From Wenzhouxiangella sp. (GTDB lineage: Bacteria > Pseudomonadota > Gammaproteobacteria > Xanthomonadales > Wenzhouxiangellaceae), in contig REEW01000067.1 in NCBI GenBank assembly GCA_007694885.1, forward strand, positions 1 to 48,804: a DNA stretch of 48,804 bases, written 5' to 3'. Under the pieces are notes generated by a model, which was given only the letters and a program-made list of their open reading frames with translations, had not been told where the DNA came from and did not search any database. Shown piece after piece: positions 8,883 to 17,932 of the stretch (position 1 is its first letter; each line of letters starts with the position of its first letter). Both the position numbers and the translations under genes were made by a program.

Positions 8883-10805
8883 ATGCCGGATACCGGGAAA
8901 CTCGTGCGCAGTCTGATTTTGGTGATTGGCTTGTTGATGGTCCTTGTCGGCTGCGCGGTCCCGCCGATCGCGGATGAGCCTGCAGATCCAACCGAGACCA
9001 CCGCCGAACGCGAACGCCAGGTTGACGAGCAGGCCGAAGCCGAACGGCTGGCTGCCGAACAAGCCGAACAGGCCGAGCGCGAAGCAGCTGAACGCGAACG
9101 TCTGGAGGCCGAACGCGCCGAGGCCGTCCGGCTGGCTGAAGAAGAGGCCGAGCGGGCAGCAGCCGAGGAGGCTGAGCGCCTGGCCGCCGAAGAAGCCGAA
9201 GCCGAGCGTCTGGCCGCCGAACAGGCCGAACGCGAAGCGGAGCTGGCCGAACAAGAGGCTGCCCAGTTGGCCGCCGAGCAGGCCGAGGCCGAGCGCCTGG
9301 AGGCCGAGCGCCTGGCAGAGGAGCAGGAGATTGCCGAACGCCTCGCGGCCGAACGCGCCGAGGCCGAGCGTCTGGCCGCCGAAGAAGCCGAAGCTGAGCG
9401 CCTGGCCGCCGAGCGCGCCCGCGAGGAACAGCTGGCTGCGGTCCAGGTTCAGGAAGCCGAACGGGCAGAAGCTGCCGCGGCGGTGGATCTGTCCGACATC
9501 ATCATTCCTCGCACACCGGAAAACATTGCTCGCCTCGGCAATGATCTGACCCCCATGGGGTCAATCCGTGCCGGCAGCGAAGATGGTCGAATTCCGGCCT
9601 GGGACGGTGGTCTGACCCAGGCGGACTGGCCGGCCGGATACGAGCCGGGTGATCGGCACGCCGATCCCTATGCCGATGACGAGCCGCTGTACGTGATCAC
9701 CGGCGAGAACTTCCGCGAGCATGCCGAGCGTCTGTCGCCGGGTCAGATCGCCACGTTCGAGCGCTACCCCGACACCTATCGGATGGCGATTTACCCGACC
9801 CGTCGCAGTGCTTCGTTCCCGCAGCGCATCTACGACATGACCATCGAGAATGCTTCGACCGGGCGACTGGTGGGCAATGGCGAGGGAGTTGCGGACGTGG
9901 CCGAAGGTTTCCCGTTTGCCCTGCCGCAGGATGCCTACGAAGTCATGTGGAACCACAAGCTCAAGTTCAAGGGCACGGGTGGTACACGCTTCAGCAACCA
10001 GGTCACGCCAACATCCAGAGGCTCTTTTCAACTGGTTCGTTTGCGCGAGGAGTTGCTGGGGCTGTATTACATCGAAGGCAACACGATCGAAGATACCAAC
10101 AATATCCTGCTCTATTTTTTCCAGGAAGTGGAGTCCCCGGCGCGTCTGGCCGGCAATATTCTGCTGGTCCACGAATCGCTGAACCAGATCGAGACGCCCC
10201 GCCAGGCGTGGATCTACAACCCCGGGCAGCGCCGCGTCCGGCGCGCGCCCAACGTCGCCTATGACAACCCGGGAACGGCGTCCGACGGTCTTCGCACCAA
10301 CGACATGACCGACATGTTCAACGGTGCCATGGACCGGTTTACCTGGGAAATTAGCGGCAAGAAGGAAATGTACATTCCGTACAATTCCTACAAGATCCAC
10401 AGCGGAGATCTCTCCCCCGACGATATCGTTCAGCCCGGTCATCTCAATCCAGACCTGACCCGCTACGAGCTGCATCGGGTGTGGATCGTTGATGCCCGGT
10501 TGCGGCCGGAGTTCCGCCACATCAATGCCCGCAGGACCTTTTATTTCGATGAAGACGCCTATCAGATCGTTTTGACCGACCATTACGATGGTCGCGGTGA
10601 GATCTGGCGCGCTTCCGAAGCTCACAATATCAACTACTACGACGTGCCCACGATCTGGGCTACCGTCGAGGTGCACATGGATTTGCAGTCTGGCCGTTAC
10701 ATCGCCAACGGCCTGGACAACCAGGATCCGGTCAATACCTTCAATGTGCCGTTGAGCCCGAGCAGCTACACGCCGCAGGCCTTGCGAACACGTGGCAGGC
10801 GCTAG
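8883..10805 (+). CDS. DUF1329 lipoprotein with a long charged helix
   Basis: This 640-residue lipoprotein (lipobox LVGC, Cys24, +2 residue Ala, so probably outer-membrane sorted) has three parts. Residues about 40-200 are an uninterrupted Ala/Glu/Arg/Leu-rich repeat of [10 protein letters not shown] type, predicted to be one long helix or coiled coil and similar in composition to TolA domain II. From residue 201 (VDLSDIIIP) to the end is a complete DUF1329 domain. DUF1329 is, as I recall, related in fold to the LolA/LolB lipid-binding cavity proteins, which fits lipid handling. A perfect AGGAGG lies 6 bases before the ATG at 8883. The next gene encodes the same domain without the helix. Other DUF1329 proteins known to me are about 450-480 residues long, so the helical insert is unusual. 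Confidence 0.87.
   Translation: MPDTGKLVRSLILVIGLLMVLVGCAVPPIADEPADPTETTAERERQVDEQAEAERLAAEQAEQAEREAAERERLEAERAEAVRLAEEEAERAAAEEAERLAAEEAEAERLAAEQAEREAELAEQEAAQLAAEQAEAERLEAERLAEEQEIAERLAAERAEAERLAAEEAEAERLAAERAREEQLAAVQVQEAERAEAAAAVDLSDIIIPRTPENIARLGNDLTPMGSIRAGSEDGRIPAWDGGLTQADWPAGYEPGDRHADPYADDEPLYVITGENFREHAERLSPGQIATFERYPDTYRMAIYPTRRSASFPQRIYDMTIENASTGRLVGNGEGVADVAEGFPFALPQDAYEVMWNHKLKFKGTGGTRFSNQVTPTSRGSFQLVRLREELLGLYYIEGNTIEDTNNILLYFFQEVESPARLAGNILLVHESLNQIETPRQAWIYNPGQRRVRRAPNVAYDNPGTASDGLRTNDMTDMFNGAMDRFTWEISGKKEMYIPYNSYKIHSGDLSPDDIVQPGHLNPDLTRYELHRVWIVDARLRPEFRHINARRTFYFDEDAYQIVLTDHYDGRGEIWRASEAHNINYYDVPTIWATVEVHMDLQSGRYIANGLDNQDPVNTFNVPLSPSSYTPQALRTRGRR
9001..9480 (+). repeat. Degenerate in-frame repeat coding for the Ala/Glu/Arg helix
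   Basis: About 480 bases consist of variants of the codon pattern GCC-GAA/GAG-CGC-CTG-GCC-GCC-GAA, giving AERLAAE-type heptad-like units. The copies differ mostly by synonymous changes, so the tract is old rather than a recent expansion, but its length could differ between strains. It codes the helical spacer of the DUF1329 lipoprotein. Confidence 0.85.
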
Positions 10806-10869
10806 CACATCCATTTACCCCTGGGCCGGCGACGCGCCTGCCCCTGAAAGTCTGGAGTCGGAAAACACG

Positions 10870-12306
10870 ATGAAGCCAATCCAAAACACCAAGATCACTC
10901 GGTCGAACCTGCCCTCCCGCCTGGCCACCAGCCTGCTCGTCGGCCTTGGGCTGACGCTCGGCTCGCTTGCCCAGGCGATTGAGCCGCATGAGGCGGATTA
11001 CGTGATCCCCCGCACCGATGAAAACATCGCCCGGCTCGGCGACGATCTCACCCCCATGGGCTCGCTGCGTGCCGGCAACGAAGACGGCACGATCCCGGAG
11101 TGGACCGGCGGCCTGACCCGTGCGGACTGGCCGGAAGGCTACTCGCCGGGTGATCGCCACCTTGATCCGTATGCCGACGACGAACCCCTGTTCGTGATCA
11201 CGGCCGAGAACTACCAGGACTACAGCGATCAGCTCTCCGAAGGCCACAAGGCGGCCTTCGAGCGCTATCCGGAAACCTTCCGGATGAAGATCTATCCGAC
11301 CCGGCGCTCGGCTGCATTCCCTGAGCGGATCTACGAGATGACCAGGAACAATGCGTCGACCGGTCGGCTTGTTGCCGACGGCGAAGGCGTGGCCGATGTC
11401 GCCGAGGGCTTCCCCTTCGCGCTGCCCCAGAACGCCTACGAGCTGGTCTGGAACCACAAGATGAAATACAAGGGCACCGGTGGCCGGCGCTATTTCAACC
11501 AGGTCGTCCCGACCGCCGGCGGCAGCTTCCAGCTGATTCGCCTGCGCGAAGAATTCCTCGGCCTGTACTACATTGAAGGCAACACGATCGAGGACACCAA
11601 CAACATCCTGCTGTACTTCTTCCAGGAAGTGGAATCCCCGGCACGCCTGGCCGGCAACATCCTGCTGGTTCATGAGTCGCTCAACCAGATCGCCCAGCCG
11701 CGTCAGGCCTGGATCTACAATCCCGGCCAGCGCCGCGTCCGCCGGGCGCCGAACGTCGCCTACGACAACCCGGGTACGGCGTCCGACGGCCTGCGCACCA
11801 ACGACATGACCGACATGTTCAACGGCGCCATGGACCGGTTCAACTGGGAGATTGTCGACCAGCGCGAAATGTTCATTCCCTACAACTCCTACAAGGCCCA
11901 CAGCGGCGATCTCGACGCCGACGACCTCGTTCACGCCGGGCACCTGAACCCGGAACACATGCGCTACGAGCTGCACCGCGTCTGGGTGGTCGATGCGCAC
12001 TTGCGGGAGGGAACGCGACACATCAACGCGCGCCGGACCATGTACCTGGACGCCGACAGCTACCAGATCGCGATCATCGATCACTACGATCGGCGCGGCA
12101 ATCTGTGGCGCCTGTCGGAAGCGCACTCGATCAACTACTACGAAGTCCCGACCATCTGGTCGACGATCGAATCGAGCATGGATCTGCAGTCCGGCCGCTA
12201 CATCGCCAACGGTATTGACAATCAGGATCCAACGGTCACTTTTGACGAGACCCTGCGCGCCAGCGACTACACGCCGCAGGCTCTGCGGGTCCGTGGACGC
12301 CGTTGA
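10870..12306 (+). CDS. DUF1329 periplasmic protein, second copy
   Basis: This 478-residue protein has a cleavable Sec signal (core LLVGLGLTLG, cleavage near SLAQA) and then one DUF1329 domain. It is a tandem paralogue of the preceding lipoprotein. Over one 95-residue block (10056-10340 versus 11557-11841) the two proteins differ at only two residues, while their DNA differs mainly at synonymous positions. That points to an old duplication under strong constraint. Copy one is membrane-anchored on a long helix and copy two is free, suggesting a tethered and a soluble carrier of the same ligand (inference). The ATG at 10870 follows a 64-base gap and is fixed by the signal peptide; frames open upstream lack one. 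Confidence 0.9.
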   Translation: MKPIQNTKITRSNLPSRLATSLLVGLGLTLGSLAQAIEPHEADYVIPRTDENIARLGDDLTPMGSLRAGNEDGTIPEWTGGLTRADWPEGYSPGDRHLDPYADDEPLFVITAENYQDYSDQLSEGHKAAFERYPETFRMKIYPTRRSAAFPERIYEMTRNNASTGRLVADGEGVADVAEGFPFALPQNAYELVWNHKMKYKGTGGRRYFNQVVPTAGGSFQLIRLREEFLGLYYIEGNTIEDTNNILLYFFQEVESPARLAGNILLVHESLNQIAQPRQAWIYNPGQRRVRRAPNVAYDNPGTASDGLRTNDMTDMFNGAMDRFNWEIVDQREMFIPYNSYKAHSGDLDADDLVHAGHLNPEHMRYELHRVWVVDAHLREGTRHINARRTMYLDADSYQIAIIDHYDRRGNLWRLSEAHSINYYEVPTIWSTIESSMDLQSGRYIANGIDNQDPTVTFDETLRASDYTPQALRVRGRR

Positions 12307-12314
12307 GAACTTGA

Positions 12315-13532
12315 ATGACAACGTTCTTGCCGGATTGGTTGGCCCGCGCTGGTCAGCGGTCTGTTTCCGGGCGGCAAACTCGCGGGGGTAGACCTGGCGT
12401 GGTTCGCCTGATCGGATGCGTGATGGGGGCGGCACTTGCTGCCTCCAGCGCAAGCCTTGCTGACGAGCCCGCGCACGAATTGCCGCGTCCTGCGGACCCG
12501 GCAAGATTGGCCGACCAGTCGCTGATTCTTGGTCTGACCGCGACCCCGCGAAACCTGGTCGCGGTTGGGGAACGCGGTCACGTGCTGACGTCCACCGACG
12601 GGATCGAGTGGACCCAGGCCGACTTTGTCCCCGTGCAGGCCACCCTGACCCGGGTCACTTATTCCGACGGCCGCCTGTGGGCGGTTGGTCACGACAGCAC
12701 CATCATCCACAGCTACGACTACGGCGCGACCTGGGCCCTGCAGCACTTCGAACCGTCCTGGGAAAAACCCCTGCTCGACGTTCACTTTTTCGATCGACGC
12801 AATGGCATCGCAGTGGGCGCTTATGGCCTGTTGATGCGTACGGTGGACGGCGGCAGAAACTGGCAAGTGCTGGATATGGCCGATCTGGTGACCAGCGAGG
12901 CCATTGACTGGGAAGAAGCTGCCGAGGTCCTCATGGAGGACGAAGACGCCGAAGATGACCCGTTTCCGGGTGACGACGACTTGTACGGCGACGACGACTT
13001 CTACGATGACGATGAATTCTACGATGACGATGAATTCTACGATGCCGCCATGGATTTTGACCGCGGCTGCTACGAATTCATGGAATGCCATCTCAACGCA
13101 CTGCTTGATCTGGGCGACGATCGCCTGATGATCGCCGCCGAGCGCGGCTACGGGTTTCGCTCCACCGACGGCGGCGAGACCTGGGAGAGCTTCCGGTTTC
13201 CCTATTCCGGCTCGATGTTCGGGCTGCTGGCCCTCCCGGAAGATCAGATCATGGCGTTCGGTTTGCGCGGATACGTTCAGCTGAGTGCGGACTTCGGGGA
13301 TGAATGGGAAATCCTGGAAACCGGCTTGCAGTCTTCGCTCAAGGGCGGGACGCTGGATCCCCAGGGACGGCCGTTGATGGTCGGTTTGGGCGCTGCGCGG
13401 CTGCGCTACGAGCCCGATACGGGTCAGTTCCGCCTGAGCGAAGACCGCCTGGGCAGTGATTTCGTGACCGTGCTGACGGGTCCGGACGGTCGTGTAATCC
13501 TCGGAGGATCGGAAGGCCTCGAACATGAGTGA
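12315..13532 (+). CDS. YCF48/BNR-type beta-propeller protein with an acidic loop
   Basis: This exported protein has up to 405 residues. Asp-box motifs recur (STDGIEW, SYDYGATW, TVDGGRNW, STDGGETW, SADFGDEW), matching YCF48/Hcf136-like propellers often found with DUF1302, DUF1329 and MMPL genes. Between blades three and four is an acidic, tyrosine-rich insertion (about residues 215-243) of DDDEFY-type repeats. The start is uncertain. The ATG at 12315 gives a 28-residue extension before a good signal peptide, whereas a GTG at 12399, with a G-rich tract upstream, would start right at that signal (VVRLIGCVMGAALAASSASLA). The stop overlaps the next ATG by 8 bases, so translation is probably coupled to the pump gene. 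It is probably a periplasmic assembly or adaptor subunit (inference). Confidence 0.82.
   Translation: MTTFLPDWLARAGQRSVSGRQTRGGRPGVVRLIGCVMGAALAASSASLADEPAHELPRPADPARLADQSLILGLTATPRNLVAVGERGHVLTSTDGIEWTQADFVPVQATLTRVTYSDGRLWAVGHDSTIIHSYDYGATWALQHFEPSWEKPLLDVHFFDRRNGIAVGAYGLLMRTVDGGRNWQVLDMADLVTSEAIDWEEAAEVLMEDEDAEDDPFPGDDDLYGDDDFYDDDEFYDDDEFYDAAMDFDRGCYEFMECHLNALLDLGDDRLMIAAERGYGFRSTDGGETWESFRFPYSGSMFGLLALPEDQIMAFGLRGYVQLSADFGDEWEILETGLQSSLKGGTLDPQGRPLMVGLGAARLRYEPDTGQFRLSEDRLGSDFVTVLTGPDGRVILGGSEGLEHE
12999..13044 (+). repeat. 18-base tandem repeat coding FYDDDE
   Basis: The unit ttctacgatgacgatgaa occurs twice perfectly (12999-13016, 13017-13034), followed by ten bases of a third copy. Looser GACGAC-rich copies precede it. 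At 18 bases the unit is in frame, so slippage would add or remove six residues without a frameshift. Confidence 0.9.
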
Positions 13533-16008
13533 AAGCAATTCTCTGACCCGCCGGGTCGCCGATGCGGTATTCAGCATCCGGCCGCTGATCCTGACGATCT
13601 TCGCGATCGGTACCCTGGTCATGCTGTTTTTCATGGTCCAGCTGCGCGTCGACGCCGGATTTCTCAAGCAGCTTCCGCTCCAGCATGAATACATGCAGAC
13701 GTTCATGGAGTACGAGCGCGAGTTCGGCGGCGCCAACCGGGTCATGGTCGCCCTCATGGCCGAAGACGGTGACATGTTCACCGACGAGTTCTTCGAGCGT
13801 TTCGAGAGCATCACGAACCGGGTCTTTTTCATCCCCGGCGTGGATCGGGCCAGTGTGCGCTCGATTTTCACTCCCAACGTGCGCTTCGTTGAAATCGTCG
13901 AGGACGGCTTTGCCGGCGGCAACGTCATCCCGGCGGATTTTTCTCCGTCGCCGTCGGCGTTTGAACGCGTCCGCTCCAACATCGTGGCCTCGGGCGAAAT
14001 CGGACGACTGGTCGCCGAGGATTTCTCCGGTGCCCTGGTTCAGGCCAACTTGCTCGAGCGCGACCCGTCGACCGGACAGATGCTGGATTACCAGGACGTG
14101 GCCAGCCAGCTGGAGTCCATCCGCAGCGACTACGAGAGCGACGGCTATACCGTCCACATCATCGGTTTTGCCAAGATCACCGGCGATATCGCCGATGGCG
14201 CCCGCGGCGTGGTCGCCTACTTCGGTGTTGCCTTCCTGATTACCGCGTTTTTGCTGTTTTTGTACTCCCGCTCGATCTGGCTCACGGTCCTGCCCCTGGT
14301 CTGCTCGGTCATCGCGGTCATCTGGCAGCTGGGACTGCTCAGCATCCTGGGTTTCGGGATCGACCCGATGAACATTCTCACGCCGTTTCTGGTGTTTGCC
14401 ATCGGGGTGAGTCACGGCGTCCAGATGATTTCCGGGTGGAACGCCGAGAAACTGTTCGGGGGCAACTCGCCGGTCGGTCTGGCGCAGGACGGTCACCGAC
14501 TTGAAGACATTCCGGTGGTATCCAGTCTCGAGGCCTCCAAGCGAACCTTCTCGCGGCTGCTCGCGCCCGGTTCCATCGCCCTGCTCAGCGACACGATCGG
14601 TTTCCTGACCATCCTTCTGATCAACATCCGCATCATCCAGGAACTGGCCATCACCGCCAGCATCGGTGTGGCGGTGATCATTTTCACCAACCTGGTCCTG
14701 CTGCCCGTCCTGCTTTCCTACGTGCGCCTGCGCAATGCCGAACGCTTCCGCAAGCGCCAGTACGAGAACGGCCGCAAGACCGGCCTGATCTGGGTCGTGA
14801 TCGCCAGCTTTACCCGTCCTCGCGTTGCCACCATCGCCGTGCTTGCAGGGGCCGGCCTGTTCACGTTTGCCTTCATCAAGGCCCAGGACATGCAGATCGG
14901 CGACTCGCAGCCGGGCGTGCCCGAGCTTCGGCCGGACGCGCGCTACAACCAGGATGCGCGCCTGATCGCCGAGCGCTTTGCCCTGGGCACCGACCTGATT
15001 TCGATCATCGCCGAAACCCTGCCCGAGGCCTGCACCGAGTCCTACGCGGTCATGGAAGCGATCGATCGATTCTCCTGGCGCATGGCCAACGTCGAAGGGG
15101 TACAGCAGGTCGTCTCCCTGCCGATGATTGCCAAGGTCGTCAACGCCGGCTGGAACGAGGGCAACCTGCGCTGGAAGGTGCTGCCGCGCAATCCCTTCAT
15201 CATGCGCCAGAACCTGCAGGACATCGAGACCGCGACCGGTCTGCTCAACGAAGACTGCAGCGCCATGCCGATCATGTTGTTTACCGCCGACCACAAGGCC
15301 GAAACCATCATCCGTGTGGTCCGCGCGGTCCGCGAGTTGCGCAAGGAAATCTTTATTGATGATCTGGACTTCGCGCCGCCCGGAAGAGTCATGGAAGAAC
15401 TGATTGGCCAGGAAGGCGAGCCATGCGAAGAGTGCCTGCGGTTCCGCCTGGCGACCGGCAACGTCGGCGTGATGGCGGCCACCAACGAGGAAGTCGAGGC
15501 CGCCCAGACGCCGATGCTGCTGTACGTTTACTCGGCCATCGTCATCCTGTGCCTGATCACGTTCCGGACCGTACTCGGAACGGCTTGCATCGTCCTGCCG
15601 CTGGTGCTGGTCAGCTACATGGCCTACGCGTTGATGGCCTTTATGGGCATTGGTCTGAAGGTCAACACCCTGCCGGTTGTTGCCCTGGGGGTCGGTATCG
15701 GGGTCGACTACGGCATCTACATCTTCAGTCGCATGCGCAGCTTCATGCAGGAAGGTTACAACCTGGACGAGGCCTACCTGCGAACCCTTCGCCTGACCGG
15801 CAAGGCCGTGTTCTTTACCGCCATCACCCTGGCGGTGGGCGTGGGAACCTGGTTGTTTTCGGCGCTTCAGTTCCAGGCCGACATGGGCGTTTTGCTTGCC
15901 TTCATGTTCATCTTCAACATGGTCGGTGCCATGCTGCTCCTGCCGGCCCTGGCGCGAATGTTGCTGGCCTGGAAAGAACCCAACGGAAATGCGACCGAGA
16001 AGGTCTGA
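13525..16008 (+). CDS. MMPL/RND-superfamily inner-membrane exporter
   Basis: This 827-residue protein has the RND layout: one helix, a large periplasmic loop (about residues 50-230), a bundle of helices, a second helix-loop set and a final bundle. The second half carries GVGIGVDYGIYI, the conserved Gly/Asp-Tyr motif of helix 10 linked to proton coupling. The equivalent first-half motif reads AIGVSHGVQM and lacks the acidic residue. Proteins of this size with MMPL domains move lipids or other hydrophobic molecules. It is the last gene of the operon, overlapping the propeller gene by 8 bases, and meets the convergent acyltransferase gene after 14 bases. The substrate cannot be read from the sequence. 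Confidence 0.9.
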   Translation: MSESNSLTRRVADAVFSIRPLILTIFAIGTLVMLFFMVQLRVDAGFLKQLPLQHEYMQTFMEYEREFGGANRVMVALMAEDGDMFTDEFFERFESITNRVFFIPGVDRASVRSIFTPNVRFVEIVEDGFAGGNVIPADFSPSPSAFERVRSNIVASGEIGRLVAEDFSGALVQANLLERDPSTGQMLDYQDVASQLESIRSDYESDGYTVHIIGFAKITGDIADGARGVVAYFGVAFLITAFLLFLYSRSIWLTVLPLVCSVIAVIWQLGLLSILGFGIDPMNILTPFLVFAIGVSHGVQMISGWNAEKLFGGNSPVGLAQDGHRLEDIPVVSSLEASKRTFSRLLAPGSIALLSDTIGFLTILLINIRIIQELAITASIGVAVIIFTNLVLLPVLLSYVRLRNAERFRKRQYENGRKTGLIWVVIASFTRPRVATIAVLAGAGLFTFAFIKAQDMQIGDSQPGVPELRPDARYNQDARLIAERFALGTDLISIIAETLPEACTESYAVMEAIDRFSWRMANVEGVQQVVSLPMIAKVVNAGWNEGNLRWKVLPRNPFIMRQNLQDIETATGLLNEDCSAMPIMLFTADHKAETIIRVVRAVRELRKEIFIDDLDFAPPGRVMEELIGQEGEPCEECLRFRLATGNVGVMAATNEEVEAAQTPMLLYVYSAIVILCLITFRTVLGTACIVLPLVLVSYMAYALMAFMGIGLKVNTLPVVALGVGIGVDYGIYIFSRMRSFMQEGYNLDEAYLRTLRLTGKAVFFTAITLAVGVGTWLFSALQFQADMGVLLAFMFIFNMVGAMLLLPALARMLLAWKEPNGNATEKV

Positions 16009-16022
16009 TCCGTTCTGCCTGA

Positions 16023-16910
16023 TCAGCCTTTCGGGTAGAAGCGCGCCTGGCCTTCCGGGCGCCGGCTGAAGCGCTTGTAGATCCACAGGTACTGGGCCGG
16101 GGTTCGGCGAATCTCGTCGGCCAGCCAGCGGTTCATGTGGCTCATCGCCCTGGCCGGATCCGGGTCGGCCAGTTCCGCTCCGGCAGGCTGGAACTCCAGG
16201 TTCCAGCCGCGACCGCGGTCCAGTCGCTCCGAGCGGCAGAAGACCACGGCACAGCCGGTTTTTCGAACCAGTCGATTGACCAGGGTCATGGTCAGTGCTG
16301 GCGTGTCGAAAAAAGGCGCGAATACCCCTTCTCCCTGTTTCGGCTGGATGTCGGCGGCGATCGCGATCGCGCCGCCGTCGCGAAGCTGGCGCAGAAGCCG
16401 GCGCATCGCGGCGCTGCCGCTGGGGACCATGCGACCGCCGAAGCGGCTGCGCGCCCGGGTGATGAATCGATCGATGCCGGCCTGTTCGGGAGCCAGGTAG
16501 AGCGTAACCAGGGGGATCCGCCGGGACAGCTCGAGATTCAGGATTTCCCAGTTGCCGATGTGGCCCGATACCAGCAGCAAGCCGCGCCCGCCCGCAAGAG
16601 CCGACTCGACGTGGTGCCAGCCACTGATCGTGCCCAGGTGTCGATCCAGACGCCGTTCGGACCAGCAGGCCAGGGCACCCATCTCCGAGCCAAGCCGAAG
16701 CAGCTCGACCCGCTGGGCCCGCTCCAGCCGCCTGCGTTCGGTTCGATCCATGTCCGGAAAACAGGCGTTTAGATTGCGCCGAACCACGGCATGCTTTTTC
16801 CACGGCAACAGACCCAGTAGCCCCGCGGCCGGGACGGCCGCTGCGTGCAGTACCGGCAGAGGAAGCAGGGCCAGTATTCGGGCCAGGATGCGCAGTCCAG
16901 TCGCGCTCAT
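16023..16910 (-). CDS. LpxL/HtrB-type lipid A acyltransferase (copy 2)
   Basis: This 295-residue protein has an N-terminal hydrophobic segment and the HIGNWE form of the HX4(D/E) catalytic motif of the lysophospholipid/lipid A acyltransferase family. The family transfers a secondary acyl chain from acyl-ACP to lipid A precursors at the inner membrane. Other family landmarks are the RNLNACFPD region, QGEGVFAPFF and the C-terminal PAQYLWIYKRF. Its ATG overlaps the stop of the upstream paralogue as ATGA, so the two are translationally coupled. Which acyl position it serves cannot be told from the sequence. Confidence 0.88.
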   Translation of the reverse strand: MSATGLRILARILALLPLPVLHAAAVPAAGLLGLLPWKKHAVVRRNLNACFPDMDRTERRRLERAQRVELLRLGSEMGALACWSERRLDRHLGTISGWHHVESALAGGRGLLLVSGHIGNWEILNLELSRRIPLVTLYLAPEQAGIDRFITRARSRFGGRMVPSGSAAMRRLLRQLRDGGAIAIAADIQPKQGEGVFAPFFDTPALTMTLVNRLVRKTGCAVVFCRSERLDRGRGWNLEFQPAGAELADPDPARAMSHMNRWLADEIRRTPAQYLWIYKRFSRRPEGQARFYPKG

Positions 16911-17797
16911 GCGGCTTTTTTGTAGGGGTCGTCGTAGCCCTCGGGAGGCAGGGCGAAGCGCTTGTACAACCAAAGGTACTGGGCCGGAACCCTGCGAATG
17001 GCGGCTTCGAGCTGGGCGTTGATCGCGCCCGCCGCGGCCACGCTGTCTGCGCTGCCGACCGTGGCCGGTACCGGGGCGCATCGAAGCTGCCAGCCTCGAC
17101 CCATCGACAGTCGTTCAACGGTCACGAAAAACACCTGACATCCGGTCCGTCGAGCAAGCCGGTTGACCAGGGTCAGGGTCAGCGCCGGGCGCCCGAACAA
17201 GGGCGCGTACACGCCTTCGCCCTGGCGCGGCAGCTGGTCCATGAGCAGCCCGACGGTGCCCCCGGATTTCAGTTCGCGCAGCAGGCCGCGCATGGCCGGA
17301 CTGCCGGTCGCGATCAGGCGACCAGTGAAACGCTCCCGGGAGCGAGTCAGCGCCTCGTCCACGGCCGCATCCCGGGGTGGCTTGTACAGCCCGCAAAACG
17401 GGCCCTTCAGGCTGGTGACCAGGGACGACAGTTCCCAGTTGCCCAGATGGGCGCCGATCAGCAGCACGCCCCGTCCCTCGCGCCGGGCTTTCTCGACCTC
17501 ATCCCAGCCGATTGGCGATGCGAGATGGCGTTCGAGCCGCCTGGCCGACCAGTACCAGGCCGCGCCGCTTTCCAGGACCAGGCGCATCATCTCGACCAGG
17601 TTTTGTCGATGCAGGCGCCTGCGCTGGGCGGCGTTGAGCTCGGGAAAGGCGATGTCCAGGTTGGTCTCGATCACCCGGTGCTTGCGCCACGGCAGCAGAT
17701 AGGCCAGTCCGCCCGGGATCACCGCCAGCCCATAGACCAGCCGCAGTGGCAGCCAGCTGAGCAGGCGGATCAGGGCAAGGGCCAGGGCGATTTTCAT
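16907..17797 (-). CDS. LpxL/HtrB-type lipid A acyltransferase (copy 1)
   Basis: This is the paralogue of the following gene, about 296 residues from the ATG at 17797 (MKIALALALIRLL). It carries HLGNWE as the HX4E motif, NLDIAFPELN, QGEGVYAPLFG and PAQYLWLYKRF. ATGs at 17824 and 17863 would add a basic N-terminal tail; none has a convincing Shine-Dalgarno sequence, so the start is provisional. Tandem lpxL-type genes suggest two secondary acylations of lipid A or a related lipid. The pair runs toward the envelope operon and is transcribed divergently from dtd across a 135-base gap. Confidence 0.87.
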   Translation of the reverse strand: MKIALALALIRLLSWLPLRLVYGLAVIPGGLAYLLPWRKHRVIETNLDIAFPELNAAQRRRLHRQNLVEMMRLVLESGAAWYWSARRLERHLASPIGWDEVEKARREGRGVLLIGAHLGNWELSSLVTSLKGPFCGLYKPPRDAAVDEALTRSRERFTGRLIATGSPAMRGLLRELKSGGTVGLLMDQLPRQGEGVYAPLFGRPALTLTLVNRLARRTGCQVFFVTVERLSMGRGWQLRCAPVPATVGSADSVAAAGAINAQLEAAIRRVPAQYLWLYKRFALPPEGYDDPYKKAA

Positions 17798-17932
17798 GCG
17801 TGCAGCGGCGGACCGGACGGGCATTTCCAGGTACCGAGGATACCCGTAAACGGCTCCCTTCACCCGAACGGATCAGCGGGACCAAGCGCTGCTAAGATCA
17901 GCCATGGCGAGCTTTCAAACCGATGGAGATGC

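Noticed and set aside
6293-9001. A 902-codon minus-strand frame opposite the lipase and DUF1302 genes
   Set aside because: It is antisense to two well-supported proteins, has no domain, and its composition is typical of antisense frames in GC-rich DNA.
13339-17118. A 1259-codon open frame on the minus strand opposite the MMPL gene
   Set aside because: It is a by-product of high GC at third codon positions. Its product is low-complexity Gln/Arg/Gly/Asp, and the plus strand encodes a clear MMPL protein.
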